Source of the DNA: Chitinophagaceae bacterium
GTDB taxonomy: Bacteria; Bacteroidota; Bacteroidia; Chitinophagales; Chitinophagaceae
Assembly: GCA_947483345.1 (NCBI GenBank)
Contig: CANKNL010000224.1
Location: 1 to 5,098, forward strand
Direction: 5' to 3'
Length of the DNA: 5,098 nucleotides
Shown here: in pieces, positions 1 through 5,023 of the stretch
Layout: each line of letters starts with the position of its first letter
Numbering within the stretch: the stretch's first letter is position 1
Made by a program: the position numbers and the translations under genes
Notes under the pieces: generated by a model
Told to the model about the DNA's origin: nothing
Databases searched by the model: none
What the model saw: the letters and a program-made list of their open reading frames with translations, nothing else

Positions 1-383
1 GCTTTTGTTTTTGGGGTAATTGCTTTTTCAATGGCTTCGGGATCTATGCAAAAAGTTTTGGGGTTAACCTCAACAAAAATGGGTTTAATATTCAGTAAAG
101 CGGCCACTTCAACGGTAGCAATATAAGTAAACGAAGGTGTAATCACTTCATCACCGGGTTGCAAACCCAATGCCATCATGGCAATTTGCAAGGCATCGGT
201 TCCATTGGCACAGGGGATACAGTATTTACTGTTATGATATTTTGCCAGGTTTTGGGCAAATTCATTTACCACTTTACCACCAATGAACATAGCGCTTTCC
301 ATTACAGCTAAAACGGCCGCATCCACTTCTGGTTTAATTTTAAGGTATTGTGTTTTGGTATCAACCATTTGTAGAGGCCTCAT
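1..383 (-). CDS. DegT/DnrJ/EryC1/StrS-family PLP-dependent sugar aminotransferase (N-terminal part)
   Basis: This is the first 127 codons of a gene that runs off the left edge. The family transfers an amino group, usually from glutamate, to a keto-sugar nucleotide for O-antigen, capsule or glycan synthesis in the cytoplasm. The visible part carries the N-terminal hallmarks: an opening MVDTKTQY block (residues 6-13), the CANGTDALQIA block (58-68) that helps hold the PLP phosphate, GDEVITPSFTYIAT (77-90), and a PIFVEVNPKTFCIDP stretch (101-115). The catalytic lysine and the PLP-ring aspartate lie beyond the edge. The wording resembles WbpE/WlbC-like 3-keto-uronate aminotransferases more than ArnB, but the substrate cannot be fixed from this part. 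The start at 383 (ATG) is preferred; a second in-frame ATG at 368 would remove only five residues. The gene is divergent from waaA, which fits an envelope-polysaccharide role. The family call is firm; the substrate is inference. Confidence 0.9.
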   Translation of the reverse strand, partial: MRPLQMVDTKTQYLKIKPEVDAAVLAVMESAMFIGGKVVNEFAQNLAKYHNSKYCIPCANGTDALQIAMMALGLQPGDEVITPSFTYIATVEVAALLNIKPIFVEVNPKTFCIDPEAIEKAITPKTK

Positions 384-402
384 ATATCATATTTTATGGT
401 TG

Positions 403-410
403 CAAAGATA
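403..410 (-). promoter_or_regulatory. Bacteroidota -7 promoter element of the aminotransferase gene
   Basis: On the minus strand this reads TATCTTTG, an exact match to the Bacteroidota housekeeping -7 consensus TAnnTTTG. It ends 19 bases before the ATG at 383, which would give a leader of roughly 15 nt. The -33 TTG is not clear at the expected spacing; only a T-rich stretch (minus-strand reading of 431-434) lies there. Confidence 0.55.
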
Positions 411-451
411 CGGATTGCCTGAGGAATGGAAAATTAGTAATAGTGGGTTCT

Positions 452-467
452 GCAATTAAAAAATTGC
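452..467. repeat. Perfect 6-bp inverted repeat in the divergent promoter region
   Basis: GCAATT (452-457) and AATTGC (462-467) are perfect inverted copies separated by AAAA. One more C-G pair (450/469) and a T-G wobble (451/468) could extend the stem in RNA. It lies immediately upstream of the waaA -7 element at 471 and would fall between the -33 and -7 positions. A regulator-binding site is possible, but the A/T-rich sequence makes chance plausible. Confidence 0.35.
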
Positions 468-470
468 GGT

Positions 471-478
471 TAGATTTG
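471..478 (+). promoter_or_regulatory. Bacteroidota -7 promoter element of waaA
   Basis: TAGATTTG matches TAnnTTTG exactly. It ends only 11 bases before the waaA ATG at 490, so transcription would begin about 5-7 nt ahead of the start codon, giving a nearly leaderless mRNA. The -33 region is poor (TTCTG at 448-452 rather than a clean TTG). Confidence 0.5.
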
Positions 479-489
479 TTCTAAATTAA

Positions 490-1788
490 ATGCCGGGTAA
501 ATTTCTATATAATCTTTTTCTGCTTTTTTATTCCTGTGGAATAAGGGTGGCATCTATGTGGAAGCCCAAAGCAAAAAAATGGATACAGGGCCGCAAAAAT
601 ATCTTTGATTTAATCGACAAGCAGCTGGCCACAAACAGCGGTAAACCTATTTGGATGCACTGTGCCAGTCTTGGTGAATTTGAACAGGGAAGGCCTTTGC
701 TGGAGGAATTGAAAAGTAAAAATTCAAAAGTAAAAATTGTGCTCACTTTTTTTTCGCCAAGCGGATATGAGGTTATGAAGGATTATAAAGGCGCCGATTT
801 TATTTTTTATCTGCCGATGGATTCGCCGGTAAATGCAAAAAGATTTTTAGATGCTGTAAACCCGGCATTGGTACTTTGGGTAAAATATGAATACTGGTTT
901 TATTACCTCACCGAAATAAAACAAAGACATATTCCAACTGTTTTAGTATCAGGTATATTTCGTAAAAACCAGCCTTTTTTTAAATGGTATGGTGCTATTT
1001 GGAGAAAAATGCTGGAAACCTTTACACATTTTTTTGTTCAAAATTCAACTTCAAAACAGTTACTGGCGTCACTGGGGTATCATGAAAACGTGAGTATGAA
1101 CGGGGATACACGGTATGATCGTGTTTTGGAAATTGCAGAAAATTTTATACCTGTATTGCATATTGAAGCATTTTGTGGGGATAGCCAGGTGATTGTTGCC
1201 GGTAGTACCTGGGAGGAAGATGAAATAGAATTTCTTCATTTTGTAAATGTAAATCCGTTAATAAAATTTATCATAGCGCCACATGAAATTGATGAAATCA
1301 ATTTGAAAAATGTAAAGAATGAATTTCCAAATTCAATATTTTATTCAGAATTGGTTGAGCATGAAACGGCTCAAAATCAACAACTGTTATTGGCCAACGG
1401 CCAAAGCCGCCAACCCCATGTTTTAATAATAGACAATATAGGTATGCTGGCCCGGTTGTATAAATATGCAACAATAGCCTATGTTGGAGGTGGTTTTGGG
1501 TCAGCGGGTGTACATAATGTTTTGGAAGCAGCCGTATATGGCAAGCCTGTTATTTTTGGGCCCGAGTATGAAAAATTTGATGAAGCTATTGGATTGATAG
1601 TTGCCGGTGCCGGAATAAGTATTGATGGGCCTGTTGGTTTGGAACAGGTCATGAATGAATTATTAAATGATGAGGCAATAAGAAAAAGCAGGGGAGAAGC
1701 CGCAAAGCATTTTGTTGATGACCAGGCGGGTGCATCAATAAAAATCAGTCAGTTTATTCAGGAAAATCGTCTTTTAACCAGTTGGTAA
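490..1788 (+). CDS. waaA: 3-deoxy-D-manno-octulosonic acid (Kdo) transferase
   Basis: WaaA (KdtA) moves Kdo from CMP-Kdo onto the lipid A precursor on the cytoplasmic face of the inner membrane, the first step of LPS core assembly. At 432 aa it is full family length. Residues 5-24 form the hydrophobic N-terminal membrane anchor. The N-terminal glycosyltransferase domain carries MHCASLGEFEQG (56-67), where Glu63 matches the catalytic glutamate of the family's S-x-GE motif, and VKYEYWFYYL (131-140). The C-terminal GT-B domain shows VIVAGSTWEEDE (234-245), IIAPHEI (261-267), the glycine-rich YVGGGFGSAGVHNVLEAA (331-348) and GKPVIFGPEYEKF (351-363), which bind the nucleotide sugar. Whether it adds one Kdo or more cannot be read from sequence. 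The ATG at 490 is the start because the anchor begins there, despite a very short predicted leader. Its last 31 bases overlap the tail of the convergent gene at 1758-2504. The family call is very secure. Confidence 0.96.
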   Translation: MPGKFLYNLFLLFYSCGIRVASMWKPKAKKWIQGRKNIFDLIDKQLATNSGKPIWMHCASLGEFEQGRPLLEELKSKNSKVKIVLTFFSPSGYEVMKDYKGADFIFYLPMDSPVNAKRFLDAVNPALVLWVKYEYWFYYLTEIKQRHIPTVLVSGIFRKNQPFFKWYGAIWRKMLETFTHFFVQNSTSKQLLASLGYHENVSMNGDTRYDRVLEIAENFIPVLHIEAFCGDSQVIVAGSTWEEDEIEFLHFVNVNPLIKFIIAPHEIDEINLKNVKNEFPNSIFYSELVEHETAQNQQLLLANGQSRQPHVLIIDNIGMLARLYKYATIAYVGGGFGSAGVHNVLEAAVYGKPVIFGPEYEKFDEAIGLIVAGAGISIDGPVGLEQVMNELLNDEAIRKSRGEAAKHFVDDQAGASIKISQFIQENRLLTSW

Positions 1789-2504
1789 AAACGGGCAACC
1801 ATGTCATGGCCGGCACGCCAGCCATTTTTAACCATTAGCTCTCTCTGGATCCAGTATTCTGCTTCTGCAAAAATGGAAAAACTGTTGATGGTTTTTATGC
1901 TTCTTTCATAGGCCACTTCATCTCCCCGAAATAATTCATTGATAAATAAAAAACGGTCGTTTAAATCAATGGCTTTTCGTAAATCCCTAATTGGTGTTTC
2001 TGTAAGTGTATCTCCTAAATCAATTTTTGATTGTTTTAACCGATCATTTAAAGAGATGGTATGTGCCGAAACCGATTCATTTATTTCTGTTGTAACCTTT
2101 TGGGGTATTGATTCGGGCACAGGTTGATACTGGTGAATTAAGGTGGGAATATCTTCTTCGCTTTCAAAAATGATATGGGGCTTGTTTTGTACACTGATCG
2201 ACTGCATGGCCGCCGCATTTTTTTTAATTTCTTCCAGTTCGGCTTCCAGTTCGGCCTCATCTACCTGTAAAATTTCAACAGTTCGTTCTTCAACTTCAGT
2301 TGCGGTGCTGGGTTTATCAGACCCCGTATTCAAATTAGAAACAGTAACAGTAACCGCGTCATTATTGAAAGCCCGCCCATTATTATTTTGCAGGTGCAGT
2401 AATTCTGCCTGTAACATCTGAACAGTAAGTAATAATTGCTCCGCGGAAGCATGATGTATAAACTGTTCCTGTAATTTTTTCAGGAGTGTCTCCACTCTTT
2501 CCAT
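1758..2504 (-). CDS. Conserved Bacteroidota protein of unknown function, coiled-coil N-terminus and conserved C-terminal domain
   Basis: I cannot assign a function. The 248-aa product has no signal peptide or membrane segment and should be cytoplasmic. Residues 1-40 are a leucine-rich amphipathic helix likely to form a coiled coil (MERVETLLKKLQEQF, then LLLTVQMLQAELLHLQ). A low-complexity linker rich in N, T, S, E and V follows (about 41-145), including a duplicated AELE unit near residues 84-91. The last 95 residues look like a folded, mostly helical domain: SLNDRLKQS (151-159), PIRDLRKAIDLNDRFLFINELF (171-192) and EAEYWIQRELMVKNGW (214-229), ending in basic KRRFS. From memory, similar LNDRFLFINELFRGD segments occur in hypothetical proteins across Bacteroidota; I cannot check that here. 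The motif LNDR occurs twice (152-155, 181-184). The TGA stop lies inside the 3' end of convergent waaA, and the gene is divergent from tdk. The ATG at 2504 begins the coiled coil, which supports this start. Confidence 0.88.
   Translation of the reverse strand: MERVETLLKKLQEQFIHHASAEQLLLTVQMLQAELLHLQNNNGRAFNNDAVTVTVSNLNTGSDKPSTATEVEERTVEILQVDEAELEAELEEIKKNAAAMQSISVQNKPHIIFESEEDIPTLIHQYQPVPESIPQKVTTEINESVSAHTISLNDRLKQSKIDLGDTLTETPIRDLRKAIDLNDRFLFINELFRGDEVAYERSIKTINSFSIFAEAEYWIQRELMVKNGWRAGHDMVARFYQLVKRRFS
2231..2254. repeat. Two perfect 12-bp tandem copies inside the unknown protein gene
   Basis: CTTCCAGTTCGG occurs twice back to back (2231-2242 and 2243-2254). On the coding (minus) strand the unit adds four codons, giving AELE twice within an acidic helix of the linker. 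The unit is a multiple of three, so copy-number change would keep the frame. It is probably a neutral length variant in a flexible linker. Confidence 0.7.
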
Positions 2505-2513
2505 GATATTATC

Positions 2514-2521
2514 TACTTTTG
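2514..2521 (+). promoter_or_regulatory. Candidate -7 promoter element for tdk
   Basis: TACTTTTG matches TAnnTTTG exactly and is the only exact match I find on the plus strand between the divergent gene and tdk. Transcription would start near 2526-2528, inside the palindrome at 2524-2538, leaving a leader of about 75 nt. No TTG is seen at the -33 spacing, so the call rests on the -7 element alone. Confidence 0.35.
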
Positions 2522-2523
2522 AT

Positions 2524-2538
2524 GCCTGTACTACAGGC
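2524..2538. promoter_or_regulatory. Perfect 15-bp palindrome, possible operator between the divergent gene pair
   Basis: GCCTGTA (2524-2530) and TACAGGC (2532-2538) are exact inverted copies around a single C. The flanking bases (T2523, T2539) do not pair, so the symmetry is bounded. A one-base centre is too tight for an RNA hairpin loop with full arms, so a dimeric protein binding site is a better reading. It lies 20 bp from the leftward start codon and just after the candidate tdk -7 element, so it could affect both genes. No known regulator is recognised. Confidence 0.45.
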
Positions 2539-2601
2539 TAATGAGCGTTAAATAATGCTACAACCTCTAAGTTACTAACTGATTTTTAAAAAAATACTTA
2601 A

Positions 2602-3171
2602 ATGTTTATAGAACCCAATTTAAAAGGTGAAAGAAGGGGCTGGATTGAAGTGATTTGCGGCAGTATGTTCAGTGGCAAAACGGAAGAACTCATACGCAGA
2701 CTGAAAAGGGTTAAGATTGCCAATTTAAAAGTTGAGATCTTTAAACCGGCCATTGATGTGCGTTATGATGAAGTTAAAATTGTAAGTCATGATACCAATG
2801 CCATACTATCTACCCCGGTCGACAATTCGCAAACTATTTTATTGTTGGCTCAGGATGTAGATGTGGTGGGCATTGACGAAGCACAGTTTTTTGATGCAGG
2901 GATTGCCGATGTTTGTGAGCAATTGGCACAAAAAGGCATCCGGGTAATTGTTGCAGGACTGGATATGGATTATTTGGGGAAGCCATTTGGACAAATGCCT
3001 AATCTTTTAGCCAAGGCTGATTATATTACCAAGCTACATGCCATTTGTATGAAATGCGGCAATATTGCCAATATCAGTTACCGTAAAATTGCAGAAGGGC
3101 CACAGGTTTTATTGGGCGAAAAAGATATTTATGAACCCCGGTGCCGTATTTGTGCTCAGGAAAAAATGTAA
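2602..3171 (+). CDS. tdk: Thymidine kinase (type II, zinc-binding)
   Basis: Thymidine kinase phosphorylates thymidine to dTMP with ATP in the pyrimidine salvage pathway; it is cytosolic and usually tetrameric. The 189-aa length is normal for the type II (TK1-like) family. The P-loop GSMFSGKT spans residues 20-27, followed by EELIRRLKR. The Walker-B-like DEAQFF is at 92-97, where Glu93 is the expected catalytic base. GLDMDYLGKPF (119-129) matches the family segment after the central strand. Four structural zinc cysteines are present as C149-x2-C152 and C181-x2-C184, with the lasso that closes over thymidine lying between the pairs. All key residues are intact. The ATG at 2602 follows an A/T-rich leader with no Shine-Dalgarno site, typical of Bacteroidota. 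The stop shares its last A with the downstream ccmB start (TAATG), suggesting translational coupling although the functions are unrelated. Confidence 0.97.
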   Translation: MFIEPNLKGERRGWIEVICGSMFSGKTEELIRRLKRVKIANLKVEIFKPAIDVRYDEVKIVSHDTNAILSTPVDNSQTILLLAQDVDVVGIDEAQFFDAGIADVCEQLAQKGIRVIVAGLDMDYLGKPFGQMPNLLAKADYITKLHAICMKCGNIANISYRKIAEGPQVLLGEKDIYEPRCRICAQEKM

Positions 3172-3845
3172 TGTTTAAAATGGCTTTTATGGTTAACCGG
3201 ATACTTACCTTATTAAAAAAAGATGTGTTGCTTGAGTTCAGGCAGAAGCATACTTTTTATGGTATTCTTTTGTATATCGCTTCCACCATTTTTGTACTTT
3301 ACCTGTCAATTGATAAGCCTGATGCCAATGTTTGGAACGGCTTATTCTGGACCATTCAGTTATTTATCTGTGTAAATGCAGTAGCCAAAAGCTTTTTGCA
3401 GGAAAGCCGTGGCCGGATGTTGTATTTTTATTCGATTGCTTCGCCGGTTGAATTTATCATTGCCAAAATGATTTACAATTTATTGCTCATGATCTTAATG
3501 AGTCTGTTAAGTTTATTACTATTTGTTATCTTTTTAAATAACCCGATTGATAACGGCCTGCGGTTTATTGGTATCGTTGTTTTAGGTGGTGCCAGCATCA
3601 GTATTGTATTTACATTAATGAGTGCAATTGCTGCAAAAGCGCAGCAAAACGCAGCGTTGATCGCCATTCTGGGGTTTCCGGTTATTCTGCCCCAACTTTT
3701 ATTATTAATGCGGTTAAGCAAGGCTGCTTTTGCCGAAGTTTTTAGAGAAGGTGCGATCTTGCAAATGTCTGTCTTAATTCTGGGGCTGGATGTTTTGGTC
3801 ATTGCCATGGCCGTAATATTATTTCCATACTTGTGGAAGGATTAA
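3171..3845 (+). CDS. ccmB: Heme exporter permease CcmB (cytochrome c maturation)
   Basis: CcmB is the inner-membrane permease of the CcmABCD complex, which acts in releasing heme-loaded CcmE for cytochrome c maturation. From the ATG at 3171 the product is 224 aa, close to the usual 220. The amphipathic N-terminus VNRILTLLKKDVLLEFRQK (8-26) is typical of Bacteroidota CcmB. About six membrane helices can be placed near residues 29-47, 54-74, 98-123, 132-155, 160-181 and 199-221. The segment AKSFLQESRGRMLYFYSIASP (72-92) matches the family's cytoplasmic loop between helices 2 and 3. The frame is open further upstream to a GTG at 3141, but that would bury the start in tdk; ATG 3171, overlapping the tdk stop by one base, is preferred, and ATG 3180 or 3189 are also possible. 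No ccmA ATPase gene lies beside it, so its partner must be encoded elsewhere. Confidence 0.88.
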   Translation: MFKMAFMVNRILTLLKKDVLLEFRQKHTFYGILLYIASTIFVLYLSIDKPDANVWNGLFWTIQLFICVNAVAKSFLQESRGRMLYFYSIASPVEFIIAKMIYNLLLMILMSLLSLLLFVIFLNNPIDNGLRFIGIVVLGGASISIVFTLMSAIAAKAQQNAALIAILGFPVILPQLLLLMRLSKAAFAEVFREGAILQMSVLILGLDVLVIAMAVILFPYLWKD

Positions 3846-3851
3846 CAATTT

Positions 3852-3868
3852 AAAAATGATATTTTTTT
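3852..3868 (+). terminator. Weak A/U-only hairpin with T-run after ccmB
   Basis: AAAAAT (3852-3857) and ATTTTT (3861-3866) can pair around GAT, and the T-run continues to 3868. It sits seven bases after the ccmB stop and ahead of the ccmC promoter, so a partial terminator would make positional sense. The stem has no G-C pair and would be unstable, so the call is weak. Confidence 0.2.
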
Positions 3869-3890
3869 AATTCTTTGCATTGGTTTACCC

Positions 3891-3898
3891 TAACTTTG
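3891..3898 (+). promoter_or_regulatory. Bacteroidota -7 promoter element for ccmC-ccmD
   Basis: TAACTTTG matches TAnnTTTG exactly, in the 69-bp gap between ccmB and ccmC. Transcription would begin near 3903-3905, leaving about 10-20 nt before the TTG start codons at 3915 or 3924. TTG triplets at 3875-3877 and 3880-3882 are closer than the usual spacing of about 19 bases, so no clean -33 is assigned. It suggests ccmC can be transcribed apart from tdk-ccmB. Confidence 0.5.
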
Positions 3899-3914
3899 CC
3901 CTCTCAATTAATCT

Positions 3915-4622
3915 TTGTATTGTTTGCAAAAAAATTGGTGGAAAATATTATCCTTTCTGTTGTTGATCTACACTGTGGTAGGTGGTTTTTTGATGGAGGT
4001 TCCCCATTTATTCATTCTTAATGAAACTATACGCAATCTTTATTTTCATGTGTGTATGTGGTTTGGTATGATGATTTTATTTGGTACCAGCTTTGTTTAC
4101 AGTATAAAATACCTTCGTGGGTTTAGTTTACGCAACGATATTTTTGCACATCAATTTGCAGCCGTTGGTTCATTTTTTGGCATACTGGGTTATGCCACGG
4201 GTACCATTTGGGCCAATTATACCTGGGTTACAGATCAAAGTCAGTCATTAGGCAGTATTTTAAAAGAACCTAAACTCATTGGGGCTGCAATTGCCTTATT
4301 AATATATGGGGCCTATTTTGTTTTGCGGGGCTCTTTTACCGATATGGATAAGAAAGCGCGGGTAAGTGCAGTCTATAATATTTTTGCCTTTGCCATGCTG
4401 TTTCCCAGTATCTGGATCATTCCCCGTCTGGTTGGCAGTTTGCATCCGGGTGCTCCAGGAAGCGACAGTGGAAATCCGGCCTTGAATTTTAAAGATGTAG
4501 ATAGCCGCTTAAGAATGGTTTTTTACCCGGCAATAATTGGTTGGACTTTACTGGGTGTTTGGATTGCCACACTTAAAATAAGATTACAATTAATTAAAGA
4601 TAAATCACTGATAAATGAATAA
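3915..4622 (+). CDS. ccmC: Cytochrome c maturation protein CcmC (heme-handling inner-membrane protein)
   Basis: CcmC holds heme at the outer face of the inner membrane and passes it to CcmE. The product of up to 235 aa has six probable membrane helices (about 10-30, 41-64, 80-99, 120-138, 152-171, 202-222). The two heme-ligand histidines are present: His45 in RNLYFHVCMW and His177 in GSLHPG. The conserved YFVLRGSF (134-141) and MVFYPAIIGWTLLGVWIATL (201-220) match Bacteroidota CcmC. The tryptophan-rich WWD-type motif that should follow helix 3 is not recognisable: after GTIWANYTW (96-104) comes VTDQSQSLGSILKEPK instead of a WW-x-x-D-P pattern. The loop after His177 (APGSDSGNP) also looks slightly long. 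There is no ATG before codon 27; the start must be TTG at 3915 or TTG at 3924. The latter gives MQKNWWKIL, closest to relatives as I recall them. An in-frame stop at 3909 rules out an earlier start. The end overlaps the next gene by 8 bp. Confidence 0.9.
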   Translation: MYCLQKNWWKILSFLLLIYTVVGGFLMEVPHLFILNETIRNLYFHVCMWFGMMILFGTSFVYSIKYLRGFSLRNDIFAHQFAAVGSFFGILGYATGTIWANYTWVTDQSQSLGSILKEPKLIGAAIALLIYGAYFVLRGSFTDMDKKARVSAVYNIFAFAMLFPSIWIIPRLVGSLHPGAPGSDSGNPALNFKDVDSRLRMVFYPAIIGWTLLGVWIATLKIRLQLIKDKSLINE

Positions 4623-4845
4623 GCGTTTCTCATTTCTTGTTTTTCGTTTCTTGTTTCTCGCTTTTGGGATACTGATCAATTTGGTAGCTTTTGGACAGAA
4701 TAAACCCGACATGGCAGATTTGATGAGGAGTAATGGGAAAATTTATGTTGTAGTCGCAGTCTGCCTGACTATTTTAATAGGTTTATTCGTCTATGTTTTT
4801 TTATTAGATAGAAAAATAAGCAGATTTGAAAAGGGAAAAGATTAG
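4615..4845 (+). CDS. CcmD-family small membrane protein
   Basis: This is a 76-aa protein with a hydrophobic N-terminus resembling a signal peptide (residues 7-27, ending AFGQ), a short segment PDMADLMRSNGKIYV (31-45), one membrane helix (about 43-64) and a charged tail (DRKISRFEKGKD). The layout of a short periplasmic part, one helix and a basic cytoplasmic tail matches CcmD, which stabilises the CcmABC-CcmE complex. The MADLMRSNGKIYVVVAV wording is characteristic of Bacteroidota CcmD-family proteins as I recall them. The start ATG lies inside the ccmC stop region (ATGAATAA, 8-bp overlap), so translation is probably coupled. A second in-frame ATG at 4711 (Met33) would yield a 44-aa protein without the signal peptide, nearer the size of classical proteobacterial CcmD. 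Position directly after ccmC is strong support. Confidence 0.85.
   Translation: MNKRFSFLVFRFLFLAFGILINLVAFGQNKPDMADLMRSNGKIYVVVAVCLTILIGLFVYVFLLDRKISRFEKGKD
4633..4660 (+). repeat. Imperfect 14-bp tandem duplication in the CcmD signal-peptide region
   Basis: TTTCTTGTTTTTCG (4633-4646) is followed directly by TTTCTTGTTTCTCG (4647-4660), differing at one base. The unit encodes part of the FLVFRFLFLAF signal stretch. Since 14 is not a multiple of three, loss or gain of a unit would shift the frame upstream of Met33. Confidence 0.6.
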
Positions 4846-5023
4846 CCCGTTTTGATATGTGCTTAATAAAAGTACAGAACTGGCTAACAATAACAAGGAT
4901 TAATATAACTGATAGGCTTAAAAAATTATAAAATAAGTTCTCCGCTTACGCTCTGTAAAATAGCAGGGCCAGCGTACAGACAAACTCTTTCATTTAACGA
5001 TTGCTAAAAATAAAACAACATTT
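4846..5023. other. 178-bp intergenic region before the glutamate dehydrogenase gene
   Basis: No ORF of note and no exact TAnnTTTG element are seen here on either strand. Just after the ccmD stop, GTGCTT (4859-4864) and AAGTAC (4870-4875) can form a 6-bp stem with one G-U pair and a 5-base loop, but no T-run follows, so it is not a convincing terminator. Further on, two overlapping 6-bp inverted repeats compete: TACGCT/AGCGTA (4947-4952 with 4971-4976) and TCTGTA/TACAGA (4952-4957 with 4975-4980). The last 30 bases are A/T-rich, as expected of a Bacteroidota leader. The gdh promoter probably lies here but I cannot place it. Confidence 0.5.

Noticed and set aside
528..746. 72-codon open frame on the minus strand within waaA
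   Set aside because: It is antisense to strongly conserved waaA coding sequence and its translation shows no family features.
1939..2421. Two plus-strand open frames (1939-2127 and 2143-2421) opposite the unknown protein gene
   Set aside because: The Ser-rich translations are what antisense reading of Glu/Leu-rich codons gives; the minus-strand frame has coherent coiled-coil and conserved-domain features.
3141..3170. GTG start that extends CcmB by ten residues
   Set aside because: It would overlap the zinc-cysteine end of tdk by 31 bases; ATG 3171 overlaps the tdk stop by a single base and gives the usual CcmB length.
3473..3808. 111-codon minus-strand open frame inside ccmB
   Set aside because: It is antisense to membrane-helix coding sequence and its product matches nothing recognisable.
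4859..4875. Stem-loop after the ccmD stop as an intrinsic terminator
   Set aside because: The stem is weak with a G-U pair and no T-run follows.
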